Below the pieces are notes generated by a model. That model saw nothing but the letters and a program-made list of their open reading frames with translations, was not told the origin of the DNA and did not search any database. A program made the position numbers and the translations under genes. From Chloroflexota bacterium (GTDB lineage: Bacteria > Chloroflexota > Anaerolineae > Anaerolineales > Villigracilaceae), in NCBI GenBank assembly GCA_021787595.1, contig JAJYLQ010000015.1:44665-108664 (forward strand): 64,000 nt of DNA, given 5' to 3'. Shown here one piece after another: positions 1-9,318 of the stretch. The stretch's first letter is position 1. Every line of letters begins with the position of its first letter.

Positions 1-3000
1 CCTGATCTGCAAGAATTTGAAGCACAGCCAGGTCATCGGATGTAAACGCGCCAACGGCCGTGGATTGAATGTCCAGGGCGCCGATGATGCGGCTTCCGAC
101 TCGAAGCGGGATGGCAGCCTCTGCGCGTGTTTCGGGCAGCAGCGGGTTGGGTTTGTGCGTCGCGTCGAGCGCGGTGTTGTTAACAATGACCGGTTCGCCG
201 GTATAAGTCACTTTGCCCACAACGGAATGTTCGTTGATGGGCAGGCTGTGTTCCTTGAGCTTCATTTCAGCGCCAGCCGGGCCGGTGGCCTCGCGCAGGA
301 CGGCGTTGAATCCGGTCTCTTCCACGACAAAAATGGCGGAATGATAGTAGCCAAATCGTTCCCTGACCAGGTTGACGGTCCGGCTGAAGATGGTGTTCAA
401 GTCGAGGGTCGAAGTGACGAGTCGCCCAATTTCAGCGGAGGCGGCGAGATATTCGTTCCGGCGCCTGAGCGCATCTTCAGCGCGCTTGACCTCGGTCATA
501 TCATGGTGAACGGCCAGGAAACCAATGATGTTGCCGCTCTCGTCCAGAATGGGGCTGTTCGTACCGGCGATGGGTATCAGTCGTCCATCTTTGGCTTTGT
601 TCGTAATTTCCACCGGCAGCACTGTCTTCGACAATAACGTATTCCAAAATTGCTGGTAATATTCCTTTGTCATCAGGCCGGATTGGAGAATGCGGGGATT
701 TTTTCCGACGACCTCCCCGGATGGATATCCGTACACCTTTTCGAATCCGGGGTTTGCATACACAATGATTCCATTGGCATCTGTCATGAAAATGGCGTCA
801 CCGGAATGGTCAATGCCCAGCTTGAACTTGGCCAGTTCTTCCTGTGATCGTTTGCGCTCGATTGCGACCGAGGCCTGGTTGGCAATCAGGCTCAGTGTTT
901 CAAGGTCTGTTTCGGAGAAGCGAATGTCCGCATCGTATGTTTGAACCGCCATCACGCCCAGGCGTTGAGCGCCGCTCCTTAATGGCGCGCCCATCCAATC
1001 GGTCCCGCGCGTGCCGCCGGCCTTAACTTCCCCGGTGCGTTCCAGTTCATCCAAAACTTCCGGGGTGACCAGCAGGGGCTTGCCGGTCCGCAAGATGTAA
1101 CTTGTCAGCCCGCTGCCAGGCTTTTGGGGCGGCCATGCCGAATCGTGTTCGTCGGCATAATAGGGAAATGTCATCGTGTCGGTATGTTCATCGTAAAGGC
1201 ATACATAGAAGTTGCGGGCCGGCATCAGGGTTGCAATGCTTTCGTGGATGGATTTCATCAGATTCGACATATCCGGGGCGGTCAAAGCCGCTTCGGATAT
1301 CTGCGTGACGGCAGACTGGATCAATTCGTTATGTCTGCGCTCGGTGATATCGCGTGCCACAAGGAAGACTTGTTCCGCGTTCAGCCTGGAAAATGTGGCA
1401 TCGAACCAGTAGTCCTTTTGGTCAATGGTCAGTTTGTATTCGAGCTTGACTTGTTCGCCGGTTTTCAATGAACGTTCGATGGCCGCCATGATCGGTTCAG
1501 CAGTTTCCGGCGGCAGGACTTCGTGTGTAGTCTTGCCAAGCATGTCCTCCGGCGGACGATATAAACGCGATGGGTTGGTCGGCGCGATGCGAACGTATCG
1601 GCCATTCTTATCCAGGATGATGATGACGTCGGTCATGGACGAGAACAGCGCGCGCAACTCCGCTTCAGAACGTTCGACCGCCTGCTGGCTCTCGCGCGTT
1701 TCCTCAAACAGATGGGCGTTTTCGACGGCTATGGAGGCTTGACGCGCGATGCCGGTCAGGAATTCCAATTCCGAGGGTTGGAAGCCAAGTCCTGCGCCGG
1801 TTCGCCAGACGACCATGATGCCCGTCAAACGCTCGCCGGATAGCAGCGGCGCGGCCATCAAATGTTCGTGTGACAGCCGGGCTGTGCCGGCAATCGTAAG
1901 CGCGCGCGGATCGCTCATTGCCTCGTTAAAAACGGCGCCTGATTTGTTCAGGGCCACCGAACCCAGAATCCCTTCGCCGAGTCTGACCGGATCGTTTTTG
2001 ATCTCTTCCGCTTCGTCGCCGATTGCAACGAACGCATGGAGAACCTGGTTGTTTGGTTCGGGGATGTATACTGCGCTGCTGAACGAGGCCAATGATTCTT
2101 TCGCGTGCGCGGCGATCTTTTCCAACACAGTTTGAAGGTCGAGCGAGGCGGAAATATCCTGGCCCACTTCTGCAAGCACCGACATCTGACGTGCATTGCT
2201 CTGTGTTGCTTCGAAGAGCCGGGAGTTTTGTAGGAACGTGCTGATTTGCAGCAAGATGGTGTTGATCAGGTTCTCTTCGTTTTCTGAAAGTTTTCGATCC
2301 GACTCCGCAAAGTCAATGCCGAGCGAACCGATGGCCTCCTGGCCGGCAAAAATGGGCCAGATGAAAAGGCTTTGGGTGCCGCGTATCTTCAGCACATCCC
2401 GGATGGCGGCCGTGAGAGGATGATTCAGCGCGTCGTTGATGAACAGCGGCTTCCCGGATTTGATCACCGGTTCGGCGGTCGGGTTGCCCTCAACGGGGAT
2501 TACCAGGCCGATGTCGCTTTTGCCGTCGGGGCTTACCGGCGCATCCACCCGCAGGATCAGGGCGGTTCGATCTTCGTTGGCGAGTGCAATGCCCACATGC
2601 AGAGCCGATACCAGCCTGGCGACTTCGTCCGCGACCTCCTGCAGACTCTCTGTCACGTTCAGGGAGCGGGAGGCGTTGGTCACAATGCGGTTGAGGAGAA
2701 GCGCTTCCTCTTCGCGCTTTTGGGTTTCCTGGAACAGGCGAATCTTTTCGATGGCGATGGAGGCCTGCCCGATCAGGGCTGTCAAATGTTGGAGTTCATC
2801 GTCTGTGAACAGCGTGGTTTCGGTATAGTACGCCGCAAGATAGCCGATCCAATCCCTGCTCACGGTCAGCGGAGCAAAGAGCGCGGACCTGGCGTGAAAT
2901 TGTTCGTTTAGAAGGGCGCGTGTGTTGCTGTCCAGCCGTTCGTCTGTTGCAGTGTCTGCGACTACGGTGGGCTGGCCCGGATTTAGAAATTTGACAGCCG

Positions 3001-3640
3001 GATAATCCCGTACGAGTAAACGTGCGGCGCGATGGCTTGGGTTGGATGGTTCAGGCGGCCAGTCGGCGATGAGGTGCATGAATTCCGGGGTTTGCTGGCT
3101 GTTCCATGCCTGGTCGAATTGCATCACCCTGCCGATCATGGCGCGGTTCAAAACAGTATGCTTCCGAAGGACAGAAAATATTTCATCGAAGGATTGCGCG
3201 GCATTGAGCTCGGCGTTTGCCTCGTAAAGCGATTTCGTCTCTGCCAGCGCCTTTTGTGTCTCCTGGAAGAGCCGCGCGTTTTCCAGCGCGAGCGACAGCT
3301 GGTCGGCGACTTGTTTGACCAGCATCTGTTCTTCCATGGCCCAGCTGCGCGGGGCGGCTTCATCCAATACGCGTAAAGTTGCCCAGCTTTTCTCGTCCTG
3401 TCGAAAAGCGAGCGACATCGCGCTGGAACTGCTGGAGACGGCGGATGTGATGAGGGGCGCCTCTTCGAGTGCCGGAGAAGCTGATTTGGGCTGGCCCGCC
3501 CTGGGCCGGGGAGGAGGCGGGATAAGCTGCGGCCTGGCAGGTTCAGCCGCTTTCCCGGCGCGCTGGGACGGCCTGGTTTCTTCCTTAGCTACATTGTCGA
3601 AGAGATGTTCAAGCCGTTTGTTGGTCTTTTTCTTTGACAT
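1..3640 (-). CDS. Large soluble multi-GAF/PAS signalling protein, 3' end outside the window
   Basis: The reading frame is open from the ATG at 3640 to position 1, about 1213 codons, and its C-terminus is not seen. Rough order: basic N-terminus and Pro-rich linker (1-60), a GAF-like tail with a coiled coil (70-125), GAF (137-307), GAF (313-473), GAF (483-647), PAS (640-755), GAF (767-930), PAS (930-1045), GAF (1060 onward). No signal peptide or membrane segment is visible, so it should be cytoplasmic. It overlaps the end of the ParA gene by 32 bases, which suggests translational coupling. The first residues (KKKTNKRLEHLFDN) resemble the basic N-terminal motif by which ParB proteins contact ParA. 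The output domain, if any, lies beyond the window; a histidine kinase is possible but unseen. Domain identities are from pattern recognition only. Confidence 0.85.
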   Translation of the reverse strand, partial: MSKKKTNKRLEHLFDNVAKEETRPSQRAGKAAEPARPQLIPPPPRPRAGQPKSASPALEEAPLITSAVSSSSSAMSLAFRQDEKSWATLRVLDEAAPRSWAMEEQMLVKQVADQLSLALENARLFQETQKALAETKSLYEANAELNAAQSFDEIFSVLRKHTVLNRAMIGRVMQFDQAWNSQQTPEFMHLIADWPPEPSNPSHRAARLLVRDYPAVKFLNPGQPTVVADTATDERLDSNTRALLNEQFHARSALFAPLTVSRDWIGYLAAYYTETTLFTDDELQHLTALIGQASIAIEKIRLFQETQKREEEALLLNRIVTNASRSLNVTESLQEVADEVARLVSALHVGIALANEDRTALILRVDAPVSPDGKSDIGLVIPVEGNPTAEPVIKSGKPLFINDALNHPLTAAIRDVLKIRGTQSLFIWPIFAGQEAIGSLGIDFAESDRKLSENEENLINTILLQISTFLQNSRLFEATQSNARQMSVLAEVGQDISASLDLQTVLEKIAAHAKESLASFSSAVYIPEPNNQVLHAFVAIGDEAEEIKNDPVRLGEGILGSVALNKSGAVFNEAMSDPRALTIAGTARLSHEHLMAAPLLSGERLTGIMVVWRTGAGLGFQPSELEFLTGIARQASIAVENAHLFEETRESQQAVERSEAELRALFSSMTDVIIILDKNGRYVRIAPTNPSRLYRPPEDMLGKTTHEVLPPETAEPIMAAIERSLKTGEQVKLEYKLTIDQKDYWFDATFSRLNAEQVFLVARDITERRHNELIQSAVTQISEAALTAPDMSNLMKSIHESIATLMPARNFYVCLYDEHTDTMTFPYYADEHDSAWPPQKPGSGLTSYILRTGKPLLVTPEVLDELERTGEVKAGGTRGTDWMGAPLRSGAQRLGVMAVQTYDADIRFSETDLETLSLIANQASVAIERKRSQEELAKFKLGIDHSGDAIFMTDANGIIVYANPGFEKVYGYPSGEVVGKNPRILQSGLMTKEYYQQFWNTLLSKTVLPVEITNKAKDGRLIPIAGTNSPILDESGNIIGFLAVHHDMTEVKRAEDALRRRNEYLAASAEIGRLVTSTLDLNTIFSRTVNLVRERFGYYHSAIFVVEETGFNAVLREATGPAGAEMKLKEHSLPINEHSVVGKVTYTGEPVIVNNTALDATHKPNPLLPETRAEAAIPLRVGSRIIGALDIQSTAVGAFTSDDLAVLQILADQ

Positions 3641-4394
3641 ATTCCATAAGCTCCTGCGCCAGTTCACGATACTGAAGCGATCCGCGAGCGCTGGGTTTAT
3701 AACGCGTAATGGGTAATCCGGCGATTGGACTTTCGCGGAGCTTTGTGTCAACCTCGATCACCGTTTTGAAAAGTCCTTCGCCGAATCTGTTTTGCAGTTG
3801 CTCCTGAATGTTGCGATGGGTGCGGTTGCGGCGATCAAGCAATGTGATCAGAACGCGATAGCCAAGGTTTGGGTTGCTTTCCTGCCGCACGCGCCGGATG
3901 ACGCCCATCATGTTGCGCAGCGCATAAGCGGAAAAATATTCAGCCTGTGTTGGGATGATCAGCAGGTCGGAAGCGCTCAAGGCATTGGTAGTGATCGCGC
4001 CCAGGAAAGGCGGACAATCGAACAGGATATAGTCATAAGGCAGCGGGGAGGCATTCTCGATCGCCCGCTTCAAACCGGACGTGTAGTGGGTACGCACCGG
4101 AAGGAATTGTTCTGCGCTTTCGATGCTGGCATGCGAAGGAATGAGATCAAGATGCTCGATCTCGGTGGACATCCGGGCGCTCATCAAGGGGGCGGATTCG
4201 ATCAGGATGTGGCTCGAGGTCACCGCGGCTGAACCCGGTTCGATCCCCAGGGCCAGCGTCAGGTTGGCCTGCGGGTCCAGGTCCACCACCAGGACTCTCT
4301 GCCCGGCTTCTGTCAATGCGGCGCCCAGAGAGAGGGTCGTTGTGGTTTTGGCAACGCCGCCTTTTTCGTTCGAGATCGCGACAACGTAGCTCAT
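3609..4394 (-). CDS. ParA/Soj-family ATPase
   Basis: This 261-residue protein is a typical-length ParA/MinD-superfamily ATPase that uses ATP-dependent dimerisation to position cargo. The deviant Walker A motif KGGVAKTTT lies at residues 11-19. Further ParA signatures are VVDLDPQANLT (about 38-48) and FDCPPFLG (about 124-131). No partner parB with a DNA-binding domain is nearby, and no parS-like site was noticed. It overlaps the upstream sensor gene by four bases (ATGA) and the downstream multi-GAF gene by 32, so it is embedded in a sensor operon rather than a chromosome-partition locus. By analogy with ParA-like proteins that distribute chemoreceptor clusters (for example PpfA), it probably positions signalling proteins. 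Orphan chromosome Soj is the alternative. Confidence 0.9.
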   Translation of the reverse strand: MSYVVAISNEKGGVAKTTTTLSLGAALTEAGQRVLVVDLDPQANLTLALGIEPGSAAVTSSHILIESAPLMSARMSTEIEHLDLIPSHASIESAEQFLPVRTHYTSGLKRAIENASPLPYDYILFDCPPFLGAITTNALSASDLLIIPTQAEYFSAYALRNMMGVIRRVRQESNPNLGYRVLITLLDRRNRTHRNIQEQLQNRFGEGLFKTVIEVDTKLRESPIAGLPITRYKPSARGSLQYRELAQELMEYVKEKDQQTA

Positions 4395-6934
4395 GTCTTT
4401 GCTCCATTTCCGCCTGGAGTTGTTTCGTTCGATTTGTCAGAGGCCGAAGTAAATATTTTTCTTTCCAGATCCTGCGGGGCCGAAATTGCCTGCGGGATCA
4501 ATTGAACCTGTGTTGCGCCGAGTGCGTTCCGCAATTCGTTCAGCGCGATCTTGATCATGGATTCCGGATCGTTCGTGCTTCGAATCTTCGACGTGATCTC
4601 GGTCACCATTCGCTCGCGTTCCGCGCGCCGGCTGGTCTCATCAAACAGACGGGCATTTTCGGCAGAGAGGGCAATGCGTTCCGCCACGGCCCGAATCAAA
4701 TCCATTTGGTCGCGGCTCAGGCGCGAATTTTGCGGGATCTGGATCCTGAGATTGCCAATCGTTTCGCCGCGTAATTTGATGGGAACGATTACGTGATTGC
4801 CCGGATTGCCATCAGAGTTTTGCGCCTGTCCCAGATCAACCGGCGTTTCCATCGGCGAAGCGCCGCGGGACGTATAGCGGAACCCTGCCAGTTGCTGCTC
4901 ACGCGGCAGACGACTCCAGGCCTGGCGGAGGTACTGGCGATAAAGCGTTTCCGCTTCCTCGAGGGATCGGCGGGTAGTTTCGTACATGCGCGTATTGTCA
5001 ATTGCCAGGCTTACCTGATCTGCGAGAATCATCAGCACGCGAATATCCTCCTCTGAGAACGCATCCGGTTCGCGGCTTTGAACATCCAGCACTCCAACAA
5101 TACTTTCGCCGGATCGCAGCGGCAGGGCCATCTCTGATTTTGTCTCAGGCAGGTCGGGGTTATCGAAAAAGGCCGCATCTTCGCCCACGCTGCGCGCCAC
5201 GCGTGGTTTCCCCGTCGAAGCCACGTTGCCCACGATGCCCTGTTCGCCAACCTTCAGGTTGTGGCCGCGTGCCAGCATTTTTTGTCCGCCTTCGCTGTTT
5301 GCGGCGGTAAGATAAGTATATTGATTGGTTTCGTTGTTCAGGAAGATGCCAGTGTGATAATAACCAAATTGTTCGCTGATGACGGCCGTGATGCGCGGCA
5401 GCAACTCTTCCATGCGGCGGATCGAGTTGATCGCCTGAGTTACCAGCGCCAAGGCCTCGAACTGAGCCGCGCGCCGCTCGTTCTTTTTGTTGGCAGACTG
5501 TAATTCCACTGTGCGGTCGTTTACCCGCTGCTCCAAACCCTGCAACGTGTCGCGCAATCGTCCCGTCATGCTGTTGAACGTGGAGGCCAGTGTTCCAATT
5601 TCGTCCCGGCTTTGTATGCGCACCTCTGCGTTGAGGTTGCCGTTTGCAATTTCCTCGACAGTTTGTGTCAAGATTCCCAGCGGCTGCATCAAGCGGCTGC
5701 CAATTCCAAGCGCGGCCAACAAGGAGATGACCAGGACGGCGATCACGATGAACAAACTCACAATGATGGTGTTTCTCGCGGACTGGGCGATTTGTGCCTG
5801 GGCAGCCGCGGCCCCCGCGAGCAATTCCTGGGACGGAACGATGACCGCAAGGCTGTATCCTATGCTGGACACGGGACGATAGGCGACAAAATGTTCCACC
5901 CCGTTTAATTGGATGGTTTCGAAGCCGCTTTGGCCGGAGCTCATTCTATCCAGGATCTGCCAAAATTCAGGCGGCAGGGGCGCCACGACCTTGGTCGGGT
6001 CCAGCAATTGTCCCAAGGGAACTGCGCTGGGGGAGATTTCGAATTCCTTGTACCCCGAAGCAGGCATGGCAATCAACCTGTGGTTCCTGTCGATCAGGAA
6101 GGAATATCCTGTATTTCCAATATGGATGTTCGACACCACGCTGGTAATTTCATTAAGCTGGAAATCCATCGCGACGACGCCGCGAAAAGTCCCGTTCGAA
6201 TCGTAGACAGGAGCGCTGCTTGTCACGATCAAACCGTGACGTGCGGCGTCCAGGTAGGGATCGGACCATACGACCTGGCGGGATGGATCTTGTGCAGGTG
6301 ATGCATCCAAGAACCATGGTCTTTGTGTCACGTCGAAATCCGGCGGCACGAGAGATGCGAGATCAATATTGGGGTAGTACACGGTCTCCCCGGATGCGCC
6401 TCCAAAATAAACGGCTGTCACCCCCGGGTTCGACTTGAGCATCGTGGGAACGGTAAAATCCAACTGTCTGATGGTGTTCAATTCGGATATCAGATCAGGT
6501 GTAAGATCGTATTTTGCGGGAATGAAGACGGAGGCCGTATCTGTTTTTGAAGTATCCCAGCTGCCGTTCGTCAGGCGGCTCAATGAATTGGCCGCATTCC
6601 AATAGATCCCATTATTCAGGCTGGCCTCTTGCGAGACTAAATTGCCGGCTGTTGTGCCAACCATGGTGATGTTCATGGCTGCTGTGGCAAAGAAGTTATT
6701 GAGAGCCGCAGCTTGTTCCGTGCCGGTTGCGTTCATTTGGGTCTCGGCCTGTTGACGGACGCTGGCTGCCAGCTGAGTTGCCAGATAGGAGTTCGCCTCC
6801 TGCGCGCGATAATAAACGTAATATCCCAATCCTGCAACCGCGAGGAAAGTGATGATCATATTGCTTAGGATCAACCGGGTGCGGAGACTGAGCGACCTGG
6901 CGGCAGAAGTGTTCTTTGGTGAAAAGTTTTCCAT
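4391..6934 (-). CDS. Membrane sensor: Cache ectodomain, HAMP, GAF domains, no catalytic output
   Basis: The protein has 847 residues. A first membrane helix (about 20-42) precedes a large extracytoplasmic region (about 45-385) with features of a double-Cache sensor, including a WSDPYLDAA-like segment. A second membrane helix (about 388-410) is followed by HAMP (412-465), a coiled coil with the EQRVNDRTVELQ motif, a well-conserved GAF (490-650), a helical spacer and a second weaker GAF (680-780). The C-terminus carries the tail shared by the seven sensors of this operon (EITSKIRSTND, then ELRNALGA) and then stops. No histidine kinase, methyl-accepting or cyclase domain follows. Its stop overlaps the ParA start (ATGA). 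Signal output is unknown; partner recruitment through the coiled coil or tail is an inference. Confidence 0.85.
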   Translation of the reverse strand: MENFSPKNTSAARSLSLRTRLILSNMIITFLAVAGLGYYVYYRAQEANSYLATQLAASVRQQAETQMNATGTEQAAALNNFFATAAMNITMVGTTAGNLVSQEASLNNGIYWNAANSLSRLTNGSWDTSKTDTASVFIPAKYDLTPDLISELNTIRQLDFTVPTMLKSNPGVTAVYFGGASGETVYYPNIDLASLVPPDFDVTQRPWFLDASPAQDPSRQVVWSDPYLDAARHGLIVTSSAPVYDSNGTFRGVVAMDFQLNEITSVVSNIHIGNTGYSFLIDRNHRLIAMPASGYKEFEISPSAVPLGQLLDPTKVVAPLPPEFWQILDRMSSGQSGFETIQLNGVEHFVAYRPVSSIGYSLAVIVPSQELLAGAAAAQAQIAQSARNTIIVSLFIVIAVLVISLLAALGIGSRLMQPLGILTQTVEEIANGNLNAEVRIQSRDEIGTLASTFNSMTGRLRDTLQGLEQRVNDRTVELQSANKKNERRAAQFEALALVTQAINSIRRMEELLPRITAVISEQFGYYHTGIFLNNETNQYTYLTAANSEGGQKMLARGHNLKVGEQGIVGNVASTGKPRVARSVGEDAAFFDNPDLPETKSEMALPLRSGESIVGVLDVQSREPDAFSEEDIRVLMILADQVSLAIDNTRMYETTRRSLEEAETLYRQYLRQAWSRLPREQQLAGFRYTSRGASPMETPVDLGQAQNSDGNPGNHVIVPIKLRGETIGNLRIQIPQNSRLSRDQMDLIRAVAERIALSAENARLFDETSRRAERERMVTEITSKIRSTNDPESMIKIALNELRNALGATQVQLIPQAISAPQDLERKIFTSASDKSNETTPGGNGAKT

Positions 6935-6939
6935 AAGAA

Positions 6940-9303
6940 TTACTTTTCTTTGCTCTCAATTGGGTTGCCGGCCTGGAACTGAACGATCACATCCGAACCG
7001 GGAATGGCGCGGCCAAGCTCTTCCGCAGCGGTCTGAAGCACATTTCGCATGTTGATGGATGCGCTGATCTTGGACGTAACTTCGCTGATGAGCTGTTCCT
7101 TCGAGGCGCGCCTTTGTGAATCTTCGATCAGGGTCGCGTTTTCAGCCGCCAGCGCCACACGCGCCGCCACGGCTTCGATAATGTCAACCTCGTCTTCGTT
7201 CCAGTCCGGGTCCTGGGCTTTACGAACATCGAGCAGGCCTATGACTTCGTCTCGCAATTTGATCGGGACCGTCAGTGTTGCCTGCTGGTTTTGCGCATCT
7301 CCGTTCCTCATCAGCTTGCCGCCATTGGCGAGCGCGGTGTCAATTTCAGGATTTTCGAGGGATGAATCCAGACGGGAGAGGCTGGCTCCCGCCAGCCGGT
7401 ATCCGATTCGTTTTTCCCCGGTTATCTCGCTCAAGGCGGACAGGAGATATTGCCTGTACGTGGCGCGTGCTTCACGCAGCGCGCGATCAGTTGCTTCGAA
7501 CAGGCGCGCATTTTGGATTGCGATGCTCACCTGATTCGCCAGCGTCGAAAGGACATCGATATCTTCATGCGTGAATGCGGAGGGTTCCTCGCTTTGAACA
7601 TCAAGGACGCCGATCACGCGCTGGTCCGCGGCCAGCGGCAGGGCCATTTCGGAGCGGGTAGCCGGGAGGTCGGGATTGTCGAAGAAAACGGCGTCCGCTC
7701 CGGTGTCGAGGGCAATGCGAGGGATTCCTTTTCCAGCGGCATATCCCACAATGCCCTGTTCCCCAACTTTGAGTCGGTGGCCCTGCTGCGCCATTCTTTG
7801 CCCGCCTTCGCTGTTTGCGGCATGGAGTACGGCGAATTCACCCGCCTCATCCAGCAGGAAGATGCCCACGTGATAAAAGCCGAATTGCGTGCTGATGGTC
7901 TGCGTAATTTGGGGAAGAAGCTTTTCAAGGTCATGAATGGACGTTATGGACTCGGATACCCTGGAGATGGCCTCCAATTGCGAGGCGCGTCGTTCCGCTT
8001 GTTGACTGGCCAGTGCCAGCTCTGCGGTGCGCTCGTTTACGCGCTGCTCCAGCGTACCAATCAAGCTTCGCAATTGCGAAGTCATGTTCTTGAACGAAGA
8101 AGTCAACGCTCCAATTTCGTCTTCGAACGGCCGGTCGGGGATGGGGGTATCGAGTTGTCCGCTTCCAACTTCCACCGCTGCGTCTCTCAACAGGATGATC
8201 GGATCGGCAATCTGGCTGGCGATGAATTGAATGGCCGCAAACAGCACGATGAGCAAAGCCGCGCCGAATGTTATCAGCGTCTGCGTGGTCCCGTTTGTCG
8301 ATTCTTGCAGTTGCTGCAAAAGGCTGGTGTAGTCCACGATTGCCGCGCCGGAGATTTTCCCGGAAGCATTGTAGACCGGCGCCACGATGATGTTCGCGCT
8401 TTGAGCGGAAGCCTTGCTGTATTCGACAAACGTGCGGATCTTTCCATCTTCGAGCGTGGCCGCGACTTCTCCGTTTGGATCCGACTTATAAATGGTAAAC
8501 ATGTTGGCGTTGTTTGGATCTGCCAGGATGCGTTTCTGGAGATCCACGATTTCGGTGTACCGATGCTGGCTTTTATTTAGTTGGGCCACGTAATCCTGTG
8601 CGCTGGCTGGATAACGTCCCACCGACACAGCAATCGATTCGACGACGTTGGAGGCCTCGGCGATTGCCGCAGTCTGGGTTTCGAGATATTGCTGCCGGAC
8701 TGCAAGACTTCCAAAGATACCAGCGACAAGGAAAATGACCGTAAAGCCGACGAGGAGTCTTGCGCGCAGCGAATGCCTGAATTGCTGGATCAGGAAATAA
8801 CCAAAGATCAACGCGATTGCGGTTATCAGGGCGGGTACAAAGATTTCCACAAATGCGGGGGCCGGCAGGCGGTAGGATGGAGCCAGAGCATCCAGGAGAA
8901 TACTGATCAGGCCGCTGAACGCGGCCGTGATTGCCGTAATAATGGTTGCGCGGGAGGGCAAAGTTACAGCCGCAGTCATGGCAGTGAGAAGTGCTATGCC
9001 CAGCGCAAATGTCAGCCCAACGCCGGTTATCAGCGCCGTCCCGGCCGCGAATACGATTTGCGCAGCGCCGATCAACACGAGCATGCCGCGGGTCGTATTG
9101 CCGCGCCGTACCATGAACAGGCTGACGATTGCAGCAACCAGCAATATCAAGGTGTCAACGAAAAGCGCAATTAGCTGCCAGGCTGGCTGCTTAATGGCCA
9201 GGTACAGATAAAGCGCATCGGCAAGGGTTGAGCCTGCAATGCCAATCAAAGCAATTTGATGAGCGGCTTTGGCTTGCGGATTCATACGGGCCTGTACAGT
9301 CAT
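6940..9303 (-). CDS. Polytopic membrane sensor with HAMP and GAF domains
   Basis: The protein has 787 residues. Several N-terminal hydrophobic helices (about 15-172) form a MASE-like membrane module. A further helix (180-200), an extracytoplasmic segment (200-335) that may be a single-Cache-like fold, and another helix (340-365) follow. The cytoplasmic part has HAMP (365-415), a coiled coil with EQRVNERTAEL, GAF (440-600), the helical YRQYL spacer and a second GAF-like domain (640-720). It ends with the shared tail (EVTSKISASIN, then EELGRAIPGS). No enzymatic output domain is present. It lies 5 bases from the next sensor and 15 from the previous one, so it is co-transcribed. A start at Met7 is a possible alternative. 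The membrane module differs from its neighbours, which suggests input-domain swapping. Confidence 0.85.
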   Translation of the reverse strand: MTVQARMNPQAKAAHQIALIGIAGSTLADALYLYLAIKQPAWQLIALFVDTLILLVAAIVSLFMVRRGNTTRGMLVLIGAAQIVFAAGTALITGVGLTFALGIALLTAMTAAVTLPSRATIITAITAAFSGLISILLDALAPSYRLPAPAFVEIFVPALITAIALIFGYFLIQQFRHSLRARLLVGFTVIFLVAGIFGSLAVRQQYLETQTAAIAEASNVVESIAVSVGRYPASAQDYVAQLNKSQHRYTEIVDLQKRILADPNNANMFTIYKSDPNGEVAATLEDGKIRTFVEYSKASAQSANIIVAPVYNASGKISGAAIVDYTSLLQQLQESTNGTTQTLITFGAALLIVLFAAIQFIASQIADPIILLRDAAVEVGSGQLDTPIPDRPFEDEIGALTSSFKNMTSQLRSLIGTLEQRVNERTAELALASQQAERRASQLEAISRVSESITSIHDLEKLLPQITQTISTQFGFYHVGIFLLDEAGEFAVLHAANSEGGQRMAQQGHRLKVGEQGIVGYAAGKGIPRIALDTGADAVFFDNPDLPATRSEMALPLAADQRVIGVLDVQSEEPSAFTHEDIDVLSTLANQVSIAIQNARLFEATDRALREARATYRQYLLSALSEITGEKRIGYRLAGASLSRLDSSLENPEIDTALANGGKLMRNGDAQNQQATLTVPIKLRDEVIGLLDVRKAQDPDWNEDEVDIIEAVAARVALAAENATLIEDSQRRASKEQLISEVTSKISASINMRNVLQTAAEELGRAIPGSDVIVQFQAGNPIESKEK

Positions 9304-9318
9304 CGCGAAAGCTCCACT

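Noticed and set aside
7450..8580. Long plus-strand open frame (376 codons) over a sensor gene
   Set aside because: It lies entirely opposite a well-supported GAF sensor, and its translation shows no domain pattern. It is a shadow of the minus-strand codon use, as are the other plus-strand frames in 1-20 kb.
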